DNA of 64,000 nt from Mucilaginibacter sp. L3T2-6 (GCF_030519355.1 NZ_JAUMKC010000013.1:1-64000), one strand, 5' to 3'. Shown: positions 9,557 to 18,883, numbered from the stretch's first letter. Notes: a model not told the origin generated them from the sequence alone. Numbers and translations are program-made.

Positions 9557-9802
9557 GCTTTTCTTTTAGTATAAAAATCCAGTAGTTCGATTTTTTAAAG
9601 TTGATTATAATTGACGCAAAATACAAGGGTTATCGGGTAACATATTTAAAACATGCCCCGTTTATTTTTAACCACGGAGGCTCTGAGTGAAAATGCAGGC
9701 TCAACGGAGAACGGAGGGTGGACGGGCTCAGTGCGCCAACGTGCGTTATTTGTCTCTATGGTTAACTTTCCAAACCTCCCTGGTAATGCCTATCTTCGTA
9801 AC

Positions 9803-10420
9803 ATGAATTTCTCATCAAAATTACTGGAAGATGCTGTAGCCGAATTTGCCAAATTACCCGGCGTTGGGCAAAAGACTGCGTTACGCCTCGTGTTGCATCT
9901 CCTCAATCAGGATGTACAGGATGTAGAGAAATTCAGCACTGCCATCAGCAAGCTGCGCAATGAAATACAGTTTTGCCGCGTTTGCCTCAATATATCCGAT
10001 TCAGCCGTTTGCGAAATATGCGCCTCGCATAAGCGAGACCAGAACACCATTTGTGTTGTAGAAGACACGCGCGACGTGATGGCTATTGAGAACACCAATC
10101 AATACAATGGCGTATATCATGTTTTAGGCGGACTGATTTCGCCTATGGATGGCATCGGTCCTTCCGATTTGCAGATAGAGCCTTTGCTGGAACGCTTAAA
10201 AGAGGGTGAGGTAAAGGAGATCATCTTTGCACTAAGCGCTACGATGGAGGGCGACACCACCATATTTTACCTCGATAAAAGACTAAAGTCATTTGATATA
10301 ACCGTCTCTACCATCGCTCGCGGCATTGCTTTTGGCGGGGAATTGGAATATGTAGATGAGATTACGCTTGGGCGGTCGATTGCTACGCGCGTACCCTACG
10401 TTAACGCCATGTCGAAATAA
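9803..10420 (+). CDS. recR: Recombination mediator RecR
   Basis: A 205-residue protein with all RecR parts in order: an N-terminal helix-hairpin-helix ([17 protein letters not shown], about residues 18-34), a four-Cys zinc finger (CRVC...CEIC, about 58-75) and a Toprim domain beginning [14 protein letters not shown] (about 84-97). It acts with RecF and RecO to load RecA at gapped DNA. The open frame extends 150 bp further upstream to 9653, but I chose the ATG at 9803 (MNFSSKLL) because the family begins there; the extra part looks like low-complexity intergenic sequence. It is followed by a 251-bp gap with no clear gene. Confidence 0.94.
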   Translation: MNFSSKLLEDAVAEFAKLPGVGQKTALRLVLHLLNQDVQDVEKFSTAISKLRNEIQFCRVCLNISDSAVCEICASHKRDQNTICVVEDTRDVMAIENTNQYNGVYHVLGGLISPMDGIGPSDLQIEPLLERLKEGEVKEIIFALSATMEGDTTIFYLDKRLKSFDITVSTIARGIAFGGELEYVDEITLGRSIATRVPYVNAMSK

Positions 10421-10671
10421 AACGAAATATCGTATTTATTTCAGCACACCCGGCTGATACTTTAGCGGAGGCGGAGCCCAACTTCTTAATCTTAAAACCG
10501 CTCAGTGCTGTATAACGGCTGTATAATTTGCACAAGCCGGTAAAATTTCCACATATTCTTGCAGCGGTTCTTTACATGGCATGAGTTTTGGTACTTGATC
10601 CTGAAAGGGCAAAAGTGCGCTCTAAAATTTTTTTAACGCCGCTTAATCCTTACACTAAATGTCATGTCGAA

Positions 10672-11511
10672 ATGAGTATGAAACTATCCGTAATCCTTGT
10701 AAATCACAATTCGCGCATCTTGCTTAAACAGGCGGTACAGTCTGTAGTTGAAGCCTGCAAAAGCATTGAGCATGAGATTATTGTTGTCGATAATAATTCG
10801 GATGACAATTCTTTAGAGATGCTTGCAAATAATTTTGAAGGTATAACGGTTATAGCTAACGAAGCTAACCTCGGGATTACTCATGCGCAAAACCAGGGCA
10901 TACAGCAAGCTGCCGGTGAATACATTTTGCTGCTGGACGCTGATACGATGACCATCAAGGATTCGGTTGAGAAAATGATAAGCTTTATGGATGAGCATGT
11001 AAATGCCGGTGGAATGACTGTGCGGATGCTTAGTCCGCAAGGGCGTTTTATGCCTGAATCTATCCATGGCTTAACTAGTACCTGGGGGGCATTTTTAAAG
11101 CTTATCGGCTTTGCCAAACATTTATCAAAAACCCGCCTTTACGACCGGAACCGCAAGGACTGGGTAGAGGAGTTCCAGGTTTCCGAAATCGATATAGTGA
11201 ACGGCGCTTGTATGTTGTTGCGCAAATCGGCTTTAAATGAAACCGGCTTACTTGACGAACGTTTCTTTGCACATGGTGCCAGTATTGATCTGTCGTACCG
11301 TTTAAGGCTTGCTGGTTTTAAAAATTATTACTTCCCCAAAACTTATATCATTAAATACGAGAGCTTAAACCAGGAGAAATTTAGCTGGGAATACATTAAA
11401 TATTTTTATGGGGCGATGTTTATCTTCGCGGTCAAATATTTAATAAGGGTACCTGAAATTAAGGTAAAGGGTATCCCGCAGCTATTCCCTCCAACTTATG
11501 AAGTTAAATGA
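10672..11511 (+). CDS. Family 2 glycosyltransferase
   Basis: A 279-residue GT2 enzyme (start at 10672, MSMKLSVILVNHNS; 10678 is an equally possible ATG). It shows the GT-A fold hallmarks: LSVILVNHNSR at the N-terminus, the nucleotide-sugar motif IIVVDNNSDDNS, and the DxD-like LLLDADT. The C-terminal part has GACMLLRKSALNETGLLDERFFAHGASIDLSYRLRLAGFK, typical of rhamnosyl- or related transferases. It probably adds a sugar to an envelope polysaccharide or lipid; donor and acceptor are unknown. Its stop overlaps the start of the SDR gene by 14 bp, so the two are likely translationally coupled. Confidence 0.88.
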   Translation: MSMKLSVILVNHNSRILLKQAVQSVVEACKSIEHEIIVVDNNSDDNSLEMLANNFEGITVIANEANLGITHAQNQGIQQAAGEYILLLDADTMTIKDSVEKMISFMDEHVNAGGMTVRMLSPQGRFMPESIHGLTSTWGAFLKLIGFAKHLSKTRLYDRNRKDWVEEFQVSEIDIVNGACMLLRKSALNETGLLDERFFAHGASIDLSYRLRLAGFKNYYFPKTYIIKYESLNQEKFSWEYIKYFYGAMFIFAVKYLIRVPEIKVKGIPQLFPPTYEVK

Positions 11512-12313
11512 TAAAGTAATCGTTATAACCGGTGCATCCTCCGGCATCGGAAAATCCCTTGCTCATGAATTTGCCAAACGCGGCGCCAACCTGATACTCG
11601 GCGCAAGGCATTTTGTAAACCTGTGTGCTATTACCCAAAAACTCGAACAGGAATTCAATATTAAAGCTGTAGCGGTGCAATGCGACGTTACAATTGAAGA
11701 AGATTGTAAAGCGCTGATCAGCCAGGCTTTAATTACGTTCGGTAAAATTGATGTGTTAGTAAATAATGCCGGGATTTCCATGCGGGCATTGTTTAAAGAT
11801 ACAGACCTTAAGGTTTTAAAATCTGTAATGGATGTGAACTTCTGGGGCACGGTTTATTGCACGAAATATGCAATGCCTGAGATCTTGAAAACCCGCGGTG
11901 TTATTGTCGGTGTTTCATCAATAGCAGGCTATAAAGGCCTGCCTGGCCGATCCGGGTATTCTGCTTCAAAATTCGCAATGAATGGTTTTTTGGATGCCCT
12001 GAGAGTAGAGAATTTGAAAACCGGGGTACATATCCTGACGGCCTGCCCGGGCTTCACCGCATCAAATATTCGCAACACGGCCCTGGATAAAGAAGGTAAC
12101 GAGCAACGCGAAAGCACCCTGAATGAAGAGCAAATGATGAGCAGCCAGGAAGTGGCAAGGCGAATTGTTAACGGAGTGGAGAAAAGAAAACGGACTTTGA
12201 TAATGACCGGAGAAGGAACGCTAACGGTACTTATTGGTAAGCTTTTTCCAGCCTTGCTCGATGGGTTAGTTTATAATAAACTGGCCAAGGAACGTAATTC
12301 GCTGCTGCGATAA
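11498..12313 (+). CDS. SDR family oxidoreductase
   Basis: A 271-residue classical short-chain dehydrogenase/reductase. It has the cofactor motif TGASSGIGKS (about residues 11-20), the NNAG motif (LVNNAGISM), catalytic Ser in VGVSSIAGYKG and the YSASK catalytic motif (Tyr and Lys), followed by CPGFTASNI. It uses NAD(P)H; the substrate is not predictable. The C-terminal part resembles membrane-associated DHRS7-like SDRs. It overlaps the GT2 gene by 14 bp, pointing to co-expression. Confidence 0.88.
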   Translation: MKLNDKVIVITGASSGIGKSLAHEFAKRGANLILGARHFVNLCAITQKLEQEFNIKAVAVQCDVTIEEDCKALISQALITFGKIDVLVNNAGISMRALFKDTDLKVLKSVMDVNFWGTVYCTKYAMPEILKTRGVIVGVSSIAGYKGLPGRSGYSASKFAMNGFLDALRVENLKTGVHILTACPGFTASNIRNTALDKEGNEQRESTLNEEQMMSSQEVARRIVNGVEKRKRTLIMTGEGTLTVLIGKLFPALLDGLVYNKLAKERNSLLR

Positions 12314-12484
12314 AATTTAAGTTATAAATGGCCTGTACACTGCCCGTAAATGAACAGTTTGATGCCATAAGCGGACAGCGGAATTGCCTGTATTCGTTAA
12401 ATTGATTGATTTACATGAGAATGTGCGGATGGTATATTTGTTGTGCCTCTGCATTTAAACTCAATATCAAACAAAACCCGCATC

Positions 12485-13099
12485 ATGAAGATATTTCTTA
12501 CCGCTGCCTTAATGCTTAGTGTCTGCATCTGTTTTGCCCAGCAACAAAGCGATTTTAAGGTCTATAATCGTAGCCTGTCAATCAATAAAGCCGGAAATGC
12601 CGACGTCATTTATTTAAATGACAGGAATAGTGCCGGCATAGCCTGGCTGAAAGATGTAAAATTTACTGACGGGAATATAGAATGTGATATAAAAGGCAGA
12701 GACATGTTGCAGCGCAGCTTTGTAGGCATTGCTTTTCATGGCGTTAATGATACCACCTATGACTGTATTTATTTCCGGCCGTTCAATTTTAACGCTTCGG
12801 ATAAAGTGAGGCGATCACATTCAGTGCAATATGTGTCTGAACCAAAGTACGACTGGGAAATATTACGCAACAGATTTCCGAATAAATACGAACAGTCGTT
12901 GCAAACTCCGCCGGGCGCCAACGACTGGTTTCATGTCCTTATCCATATAAAGGATAAAACCGTAAAAGTGTATGTAAATAACGAGCGAACACCTTCGTTA
13001 ACGGTTGAGCAGATCCAGCCCATGAATGGAACTATGCTTGGTTATTGGGCTGGTTATGGTTCAGATGGCTCGTGGAAAAACTTGAAGATAAGTAAATAG
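12485..13099 (+). CDS. Secreted DUF1080/concanavalin-like protein
   Basis: A 204-residue exported protein (start at the ATG 12485; the open frame extends further up without support). Residues 1-20 are a signal peptide (MKIFLTAALMLSVCICFAQ). The remainder looks like a beta-sandwich of the concanavalin-like or DUF1080 (3-keto-glycoside hydrolase-like) type: FTDGNIECDIKGRDM, FVGIAFHG, YDCIYFRPFNF and the closing GTMLGYWAGYGSDGSWKNLKI are family-like. It probably binds or acts on sugars outside the cytoplasm. It ends 1 bp from the convergent GH105 gene. The fold call is reasonable; enzymatic function is not proven by visible residues. A TATATTTG box at 12433-12440 may be its -7 element. Confidence 0.65.
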   Translation: MKIFLTAALMLSVCICFAQQQSDFKVYNRSLSINKAGNADVIYLNDRNSAGIAWLKDVKFTDGNIECDIKGRDMLQRSFVGIAFHGVNDTTYDCIYFRPFNFNASDKVRRSHSVQYVSEPKYDWEILRNRFPNKYEQSLQTPPGANDWFHVLIHIKDKTVKVYVNNERTPSLTVEQIQPMNGTMLGYWAGYGSDGSWKNLKISK

Positions 13100-13100
13100 T

Positions 13101-14252
13101 TTATTTAGCATCCGGGTGCTTACTAACATATTTGTAAAGCTGCTCGCCGGTAAGCAAAAGCGCCCCCACGCCATAAACTTCGGTACTTTCTGCCGTAACC
13201 ATGTCCGGGCTGTCGCCAATGCGTTGTACGTAACCCAGCATGCCGTTGGCGTGAACAGAGGAAGCAAGCGCCGCCCATGCTTTCTTTACGACCGGCCAAT
13301 ACGTTGCCTGGGCAAGCAGGTTATGGTTTAGACCCCATAGTAAGGCATAGCAATAAAAGCCTGTGCCGCTTGTTTCCTTCACCGGGTAACTTGCAGGGTC
13401 CAGCAGAGAGGCATGCCAGCTGCCATCAGGCTGCTGGAGCGAAGCTATTTTCGACGCCATTTCCCTGTAGAGCTTTTCAAATTTTGCTTTTTCAGGACTG
13501 TTGGACGGCATGTTCTCCATTACCCTTACCAGGCCTGCCAGCACCCAGCCATTACCCCTCGACCAAAATACTTTTTTGCCATTTTTTTCTTTTTTGTTGA
13601 GGTAGCTCCCATCCCTGAAATACAAGTGTTCAGCCGGATCATACAAGTAATCGGTTGTCTTCCACCAAAGTTTGGTGGCTATGTCCAGGTATTTTTTATC
13701 ATGCGTGGCTGTGCTCAAATAGCTTAAGGCTGTCGGCCCCATAAACAGTGCATCGCACCAGGCCCATTCGCGTTTTGCAATATTGTTTTTCCACTCCAGC
13801 GACTCGTCATGTGGTTTGCCTGCTATGCTGTCAGCTAATTGCATAAACGGCGCCATCATCTTTCTGTCGTGATATTTTACCGAAAGCAGCGAATAAGTTT
13901 GCCCGATACAATAATCATCAGCCATAAACCGCGAAGGTCCGGTTTGCCACTTCAGTTTTGTGCCGATTTTTACCAGCGTATCCAGGTATCGTTCATTGCC
14001 TTTCATCGAGCCAAAGGCATACAGGCCGGTATAACAGGCCGCGTTCGTCCAATCATAGGCCGGGTGCCGCATGCCTTTAGAGCTCCATTCATTCAGCTGC
14101 CAGTCAGCCACTTTATCCATCATCTTTAATATCGTCTTGCGCCTTAACAGTGAGTCTTTTTTACTATGAGCCTGGGCTGATTCTGTCGTAACCGATAAGA
14201 TGATCAAACTAAAATACAGAAAACGGCGGGCTGATTTTTTTGTTAATAACAT
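13101..14252 (-). CDS. GH88/GH105 family hydrolase (unsaturated rhamnogalacturonyl hydrolase-like)
   Basis: A 383-residue exported (alpha/alpha)6-barrel enzyme. A signal peptide is visible (FLYFSLIILSVTTESAQA, to about residue 28). The segments YDWTNAACYTGLYAFG, ADDYCIGQTY, EWAWCDALFMGPTALSYLS (with the likely catalytic Asp in WCDALFM), WSRGNGWVLAGLVRVME and DGSWHASLLDP are those of YteR-type GH105 enzymes. These remove the unsaturated uronic acid from pectin or rhamnogalacturonan oligosaccharides after lyase cleavage. It faces the DUF1080-like gene tail to tail and lies near a GH127-like gene, so pectin or arabinan side-chain breakdown is a plausible shared theme. Confidence 0.85.
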   Translation of the reverse strand: MLLTKKSARRFLYFSLIILSVTTESAQAHSKKDSLLRRKTILKMMDKVADWQLNEWSSKGMRHPAYDWTNAACYTGLYAFGSMKGNERYLDTLVKIGTKLKWQTGPSRFMADDYCIGQTYSLLSVKYHDRKMMAPFMQLADSIAGKPHDESLEWKNNIAKREWAWCDALFMGPTALSYLSTATHDKKYLDIATKLWWKTTDYLYDPAEHLYFRDGSYLNKKEKNGKKVFWSRGNGWVLAGLVRVMENMPSNSPEKAKFEKLYREMASKIASLQQPDGSWHASLLDPASYPVKETSGTGFYCYALLWGLNHNLLAQATYWPVVKKAWAALASSVHANGMLGYVQRIGDSPDMVTAESTEVYGVGALLLTGEQLYKYVSKHPDAK

Positions 14253-14347
14253 AATGCGGAATACTATTGGTTGAGGGTTAAAGATAAAAGATATTGCTTT
14301 AAAATCAATCCGCTTACTTGATAGTTCAACTTAAAGAAAGTTTAATT

Positions 14348-14878
14348 ATGGAAATTACTGTAGATCGCCGCCTGCGCCATTGGTGGGTATTTGTTATAAG
14401 GGGTGTGATGTTTATAGCGCTGGGCGCATACATGTTTGCGTCTCCGGTTAGCGCTTACCTGGCGCTTGGTTTTATGTTGGGCCTGGTAATATTGCTGGCA
14501 GGTATTGCTGAGCTTATACATGCTTATGAAGACCGCGGATCAGCAGCCCGTGGATGGCACCTGTTTGTCGGTTTGGTAGATTTAATGATCGGTATAGTCC
14601 TGTTGAGTCATCTTGCCGCAAGTGCTACAGTATTAAGAGTTATTATGGGAATATACTTCCTGTTTCGCGGCCTTTCGATTATTAATTTTCGCAGGTTTGC
14701 GCGCAGGCCGGTATGGGTACTTGTCGGGGCGGTAATCGTGGTGCTTTTCGGAATATTAGTAATAGCCAACCCAGTTTTCGGCGCGGCAACGGTGATCATC
14801 TGGACTGCTTCTGCTTTTATAATAACCGGTATCTTAAATGTGCTCCTCGGCCTGCGCATGAAGGATTATAAACTTTAG
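14348..14878 (+). CDS. HdeD family (DUF308) membrane protein
   Basis: A 176-residue membrane protein from the ATG at 14348. Six hydrophobic segments are visible, starting with WWVFVIRGVMFIALGAYMF and ending with AATVIIWTASAFIITGILNVLLGLRMK. The repeated pattern R-G-(8-10)-G with FRGLSIINFRRFARRP is typical of HdeD/DUF308 proteins, named after the E. coli acid-resistance membrane protein. The function in Bacteroidota is not known. It stands just upstream of the first AraC gene on the same strand, 44 bp away. Confidence 0.82.
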   Translation: MEITVDRRLRHWWVFVIRGVMFIALGAYMFASPVSAYLALGFMLGLVILLAGIAELIHAYEDRGSAARGWHLFVGLVDLMIGIVLLSHLAASATVLRVIMGIYFLFRGLSIINFRRFARRPVWVLVGAVIVVLFGILVIANPVFGAATVIIWTASAFIITGILNVLLGLRMKDYKL

Positions 14879-14896
14879 TGGTATATTTGGCGGGTA

Positions 14897-14910
14897 TTTG
14901 AATTTTGCAA
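14897..14910 (+). promoter_or_regulatory. Shared AraC/SDR module box, copy 1
   Basis: TTTGAATTTTGCAA ends 12 bp upstream of the first AraC start. The same box (TTTGAWTTYTGYAA) occurs upstream of the paired SDR and of both genes of the second module, so it may be an autoregulatory binding site. The TATTTG at its left edge could also serve as a -7 element. Confidence 0.4.
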
Positions 14911-14922
14911 ATAGAAGCTGCT

Positions 14923-15828
14923 ATGGATGTCACCACGCTGGAAGATTTTTATAAAGAAACGTCGACGCTTATCCCGCCCGATATCAATAAAGAAATAGGT
15001 CATTTTAATGTGTTTAAGATTGATGAAGTGCACGCCAACCTTAAGAAACGCAATGTAATGCCCTACAACAGGCGTGCCTATTATAAAATAAGCTGTATCA
15101 GCGGGCGCAATAAAGCCGAATATGCTGATAAGGTTATAGATATAGAAAAGAATGCGTTGCTATTTGCTACGCCGAAGATACCCTATCATTGGTTGCCGCA
15201 GGATGATAATCAGTTTGGCTATTTCTGCATTTTTACCCACGATTTTTTAACCCAAAACAAAGGTGGGGTAGTGCTCGATGAACTGCCCATATTTCAGCCC
15301 GGCGGCTACCCCGTGTTTCAGTTAACGGATGAGGCGGCGGAAGATATTACCCACATCTTCAAAAAGATGTATAAAGAGATATCATCAGACTATGCTTATA
15401 AATATGATCTGCTGCGCAATTATGTGCTCGAACTGATCCATTACGGGCAAAAATTACAACCGGCAACCTTGCTCTATCCTGCGCACACCGCATCGGCACG
15501 CGTATCGTCGTTATTTATTGAATTATTAGAACGCCAGTTTCCTATCGAATCTCCTCATCAAAAACTGCAATTGCGTACCGCCAAAGATTATGCCGACCGG
15601 CTGTCAGTGCATGTAAATCATTTAAATAAGGTGCTGAAGGAAAATATAGGTAAAACAACCACCGATCTCATTAGCAGCCGTATAGTTCAGGAGGCGAAAA
15701 TCCTTTTGAAACAAACGGACTGGAATGTGTCGGAAATTGCTTTCAGCCTCGGTTTTGAGGAAGTAGCGCACTTTTCGAACTTTTTCAGAAAACAAACGCA
15801 AATGGCACCGCTGGCGTTTAGGGCATAA
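14923..15828 (+). CDS. AraC family transcriptional regulator (module 1)
   Basis: A 301-residue regulator from the ATG at 14923. The N-terminal two thirds is a cupin-like sensing domain (DFYKETSTLIPPD..., IGHFNVFKIDEV). The C-terminal AraC domain, about residues 200-300, has two helix-turn-helix units: AKDYADRLSVHVNHLNKVLKE and WNVSEIAFSLGFEEVAHFSNFFRKQTQMAPLAFR. It is a clear paralogue of the 18884-19789 gene; both share LIPPDIN/GHFNVF-type N-termini and LLERQFPIESP. In both cases an SDR gene follows on the same strand, which is the likely target. The ligand is unknown. Confidence 0.88.
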   Translation: MDVTTLEDFYKETSTLIPPDINKEIGHFNVFKIDEVHANLKKRNVMPYNRRAYYKISCISGRNKAEYADKVIDIEKNALLFATPKIPYHWLPQDDNQFGYFCIFTHDFLTQNKGGVVLDELPIFQPGGYPVFQLTDEAAEDITHIFKKMYKEISSDYAYKYDLLRNYVLELIHYGQKLQPATLLYPAHTASARVSSLFIELLERQFPIESPHQKLQLRTAKDYADRLSVHVNHLNKVLKENIGKTTTDLISSRIVQEAKILLKQTDWNVSEIAFSLGFEEVAHFSNFFRKQTQMAPLAFRA

Positions 15829-15921
15829 GAAAGCTGATTGTGAATAGGGCGGGAATCGTTAAAAAGTCGCGGCGGGGCGGAAAAACTCAGCACAAACCCC
15901 AGCTCGTGCGTATGCAACCGA

Positions 15922-15957
15922 TTTGATTTTTGCAAATAATGGATTGAAGTTTGCAAA
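15922..15957 (+). promoter_or_regulatory. Shared AraC/SDR module box, copy 2, with paired TTTGCAAA
   Basis: TTTGATTTTTGCAA (15922-15935) is followed by a second TTTGCAAA. The two TTTGCAAA cores start at 15929 and 15950, exactly 21 bp apart, or two helical turns. They lie 47 bp upstream of the SDR start. The layout is repeated upstream of the second SDR (19785-19820). Confidence 0.5.
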
Positions 15958-16004
15958 CCCAAGCGCGTTTTCCGCGTTACCTTTGAATTATAAAACAAAT
16001 AGCA

Positions 16005-16766
16005 ATGGAGAACGGTAAAATAGCTTTAGTAACCGGCGGCAGCCGCGGACTTGGCAAAAACACGGCCCTGAGCCTGGCAAAAAAAGGCATCAATGTATTG
16101 CTTACCTATAACAGTAAAAAAGCTGAAGCCGCAGCAGTAGTTGCTGAAATTGAAAAGGCCGGCCAAAAGGCAGCCGCCCTGCAATTAAACGTAGGCGATA
16201 TAAAAAGCTTCGATGGCTTTATCAAACAGGTTGAACAGGTGCTTAAAGATAAGTTTAATTCATCTCGTTTCGATTTTCTTATCAATAATGCTGGCACAGG
16301 CTACTATAACCCGGTTACCGCTACTACCGAAGAGGACTTCGATAACCTGGTAAATATTCATCTGAAAGGCGTTTACTTCCTTACGCAAAAATCCCTGCCA
16401 ATAATGAATGACGGTGGCCGCATCATCAATATTTCGAGTGGGTTGGCCAGGTTTAGCTTTCCTGGTTCGTCGGCTTATGCATCTATGAAAGGCGCCGTCG
16501 AGGTGTTTACACGCTACCTGGCTAAGGAGCTCGGCCCGCGCGGCATAGCTGCAAATATTGTCGCTCCGGGTGCTATCGAAACTGATTTTGGGGGCGGCCG
16601 GGTAAGGGATAACGCCGACTTGAATAAACAAATTTCAAGTGTTACAGCCTTGGGCCGTGCCGGTTTACCTGATGATATTGGCGGCGTAGTTTCATTCCTG
16701 TGTACAGAAGATGCAAGGTGGATTAATGGTCAGCGCATTGAGGTATCAGGCGGGATGATGTTGTAA
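16005..16766 (+). CDS. SDR family oxidoreductase (module 1)
   Basis: A 253-residue classical SDR. Visible motifs are the Rossmann TGGSRGLGKN near residue 10, the NNAG motif (FLINNAGTGYYNP), catalytic Ser in INISSGLARF, and YASMKGAVEVFTRYLAKELG with the YxxxK pair. It ends with the family's WINGQRIEVSGGM. The overall look is close to 3-oxoacyl-ACP-reductase-like SDRs, but the substrate is open. It follows the AraC gene by 176 bp with a paired box in between, so it is probably the gene controlled by that regulator. Confidence 0.87.
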   Translation: MENGKIALVTGGSRGLGKNTALSLAKKGINVLLTYNSKKAEAAAVVAEIEKAGQKAAALQLNVGDIKSFDGFIKQVEQVLKDKFNSSRFDFLINNAGTGYYNPVTATTEEDFDNLVNIHLKGVYFLTQKSLPIMNDGGRIINISSGLARFSFPGSSAYASMKGAVEVFTRYLAKELGPRGIAANIVAPGAIETDFGGGRVRDNADLNKQISSVTALGRAGLPDDIGGVVSFLCTEDARWINGQRIEVSGGMML

Positions 16767-16819
16767 TCGACTTGCGGATGTGCAGATGTTTAATTTGACA
16801 AATCCATAAATTTATGAAT

Positions 16820-16858
16820 AAAGAAGCCGGGGCACTATACTTCCGGTTTCTTTGTTTT
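16820..16858 (+). terminator. Intrinsic terminator after SDR
   Basis: AAAGAAGCCGG and CCGGTTTCTTT form an 11-bp stem with one G-U pair and a 12-nt loop, followed by TGTTTTCC. It lies 53 bp downstream of the SDR stop and upstream of the GH127-like gene, so the latter probably has its own promoter. Confidence 0.65.
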
Positions 16859-16921
16859 CCCTATTGGGGCCGGATGGTTTATTATTTAAAATGTACTATC
16901 TTGTAATAAATATCCGCCGGT

Positions 16922-18745
16922 ATGAAAAACTTATATGCACTATTTTTTACTTTGATTTTTTGTTCCCAGGCCATTGCAACCCCGATAAAAATCTACGAGC
17001 CTGTTGTCGCTAATAAAATAAAGGATAAATATACGCCTGCTTATTACCAGCAAATCGGCGGACTGCTGGGCTACCGGATGAATGTAAACCTGGAAAAGAG
17101 GCTGCTCCAAATTGATTCGGGGATATTGTTATCGGGCTTTAAGCATAGGCCAGGCTCACAAACCTGGATTGGAGAGCATGTAGGCAAGTTCCTGTTTTCG
17201 GCATCAAAGACTTATGCCTACACCCGGGATGCACGCATCAAACATTTGATGGATGATATGGTGCGCAAGTACATTGCCTGCCAGATGCCCGATGGCTACC
17301 TGGGGACCTACCTGTTGAAAGACCGCTGGACGGAATGGGATGTTTGGGCGCATAAATACGCAATTATTGGTTTGCTGAACTATTATTCGGTAACCGGTTA
17401 TAAGCCCGCTTTACTAGCCGCTGAGCGCGCAGCGGATTTGATTTGCCGTACCTTCGGCGATGAAAAAGGCAAGCGCGACCTGATGACTGCCGGCGAACAT
17501 AACGGTTTAGCGCCGGGCAGCATTTTGGAGCCGATGGTTGATTTATATCGCTATACAGGGAACAAGCGTTACCTCGAATTCTGCAAATATATTTTACGTG
17601 CGTTTGAACAGCCAACCGGACCGAAAATTATTAGTCAGCTGCAAAAATATGCGGATGTAACTAAAGTGGGCGATGCCAAGGCTTATGAAATGCTGTCCTG
17701 CTTTTTAGGTATACTGAAATACTACATGCTTACCGGCGACGGAAAATATCTGCCTTTGTTACAAACCGCCTGGACGGATATCACTAAGAACAGGCTGTAT
17801 ATAACCGGTACCGCCAGCGATAATGAAATTTTCCGCGAGCCGCATGTTTTGCGTGCCGAAAACAGCGACAAAATGGGTGAGGGCTGCGTCACTGTAACCT
17901 GGATACAGTTTAACCTGCAATTGCTGCAAATAACCGGCGAGCCCAAATATGCGGAAGAACTGGAGCGTTCAGTTTATAATCACTTGTTTGCTGCCGAAAA
18001 CCCAGAAACCGGTTGTGTAAGCTACTATACTGCTTTACAAGGTGCAAAGCCTTACCGCTGTGACCAGGGATTTTCCTGCTGTCTGTCCAGTGTGCCGCGT
18101 GGTATATCGCTTATTCCCGAAATGATGGGAGGGAAGATTGATAATACTTTCACGGTTTTATTTTATGAGAACAGCGCAGCATCAGTGACTATAAACGCAG
18201 CTGACAAATCTTCAGTTAACCTAAAATTGCAAGCCACCACCAAATTTCCATTGGATGGCAAATTGGATTACATCGTTAATCCGTCAAAACCGTCCGCATT
18301 TTCCATAAATTTCCGTGTACCGGAATGGTCTGAAAATTTTACAGCGACCGTTGGCGGCAAGCAATGGCATGGCAAAAAAGGCAAATTGATGACAATCAAC
18401 AGGAAATGGAACACTGGCGACCATATTTCGGTCAATTTCGATATGCCTTTACAGGTATTACCCGGAGGATTGTCCTATCCAAACTCAATAGCATTTAAAC
18501 GCGGTCCGCAAATTATGGCCGTAGACCAGCTTTTAAATCCCTCCATCGGCTCGTTAAAAGATGTGGACGCCCTGAATAACGGAAAACTGACTGATGCAAC
18601 AGCCAGCCTTCCGCAAGGCTGGGATTGGAAGCAAGCCTACCACGTGGAAATGAAGGTAAACGATAGGCTGCAAAAGGTCGTCCTGGTACCGTTTTCGGAA
18701 GCGGGACAAAAGGCTTCTGAGATTGAGGTTTGGGTCAACAAGTAA
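16922..18745 (+). CDS. GH127-like (DUF1680) beta-L-arabinofuranosidase family protein
   Basis: A 607-residue exported glycoside hydrolase. A signal peptide covers residues 1-19 (LYALFFTLIFCSQAIA). The body is the (alpha/alpha)6 barrel of the beta-L-arabinofuranosidase / DUF1680 group: GEHVGKFLFSASKTY, MPDGYLGTYL, EWDVWAHKYAIIGLLNYY. In GH127 enzymes a Cys-coordinated Zn and a Cys nucleophile are used; here EGC (Glu320, Cys322) and the pair Cys386-Cys387 in SCCLSSVPRG occupy these places. A C-terminal beta-sandwich follows. The likely role is removal of L-arabinofuranose or a related sugar from plant polysaccharide. It sits between the two AraC/SDR modules and has no SusCD partner nearby. Confidence 0.82.
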   Translation: MKNLYALFFTLIFCSQAIATPIKIYEPVVANKIKDKYTPAYYQQIGGLLGYRMNVNLEKRLLQIDSGILLSGFKHRPGSQTWIGEHVGKFLFSASKTYAYTRDARIKHLMDDMVRKYIACQMPDGYLGTYLLKDRWTEWDVWAHKYAIIGLLNYYSVTGYKPALLAAERAADLICRTFGDEKGKRDLMTAGEHNGLAPGSILEPMVDLYRYTGNKRYLEFCKYILRAFEQPTGPKIISQLQKYADVTKVGDAKAYEMLSCFLGILKYYMLTGDGKYLPLLQTAWTDITKNRLYITGTASDNEIFREPHVLRAENSDKMGEGCVTVTWIQFNLQLLQITGEPKYAEELERSVYNHLFAAENPETGCVSYYTALQGAKPYRCDQGFSCCLSSVPRGISLIPEMMGGKIDNTFTVLFYENSAASVTINAADKSSVNLKLQATTKFPLDGKLDYIVNPSKPSAFSINFRVPEWSENFTATVGGKQWHGKKGKLMTINRKWNTGDHISVNFDMPLQVLPGGLSYPNSIAFKRGPQIMAVDQLLNPSIGSLKDVDALNNGKLTDATASLPQGWDWKQAYHVEMKVNDRLQKVVLVPFSEAGQKASEIEVWVNK

Positions 18746-18860
18746 ATGGTCAATAGCCGCTGGCTGCATAAAAACTTTATTATCGGTTTCTCGCTCTCAA
18801 ACGGGAATATTTTCATTTTATCAAGACTCTCTTTTATTACATTTCAGTTACAATCCATTA

Positions 18861-18874
18861 TTTGAATTCTGTAA
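18861..18874 (+). promoter_or_regulatory. Shared AraC/SDR module box, copy 3
   Basis: TTTGAATTCTGTAA ends 9 bp upstream of the second AraC start codon, in nearly the same position as the box upstream of the first AraC gene. Confidence 0.4.
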
Positions 18875-18883
18875 TTTTGCTTT

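Noticed and set aside
9653..9802. N-terminal extension of RecR to 9653
   Set aside because: The extra 50 residues do not resemble RecR, and the conserved protein starts at 9803.
13839..14129. 96-codon ORF antisense to GH105
   Set aside because: It lies wholly inside the well-supported hydrolase gene and has no recognisable motif.
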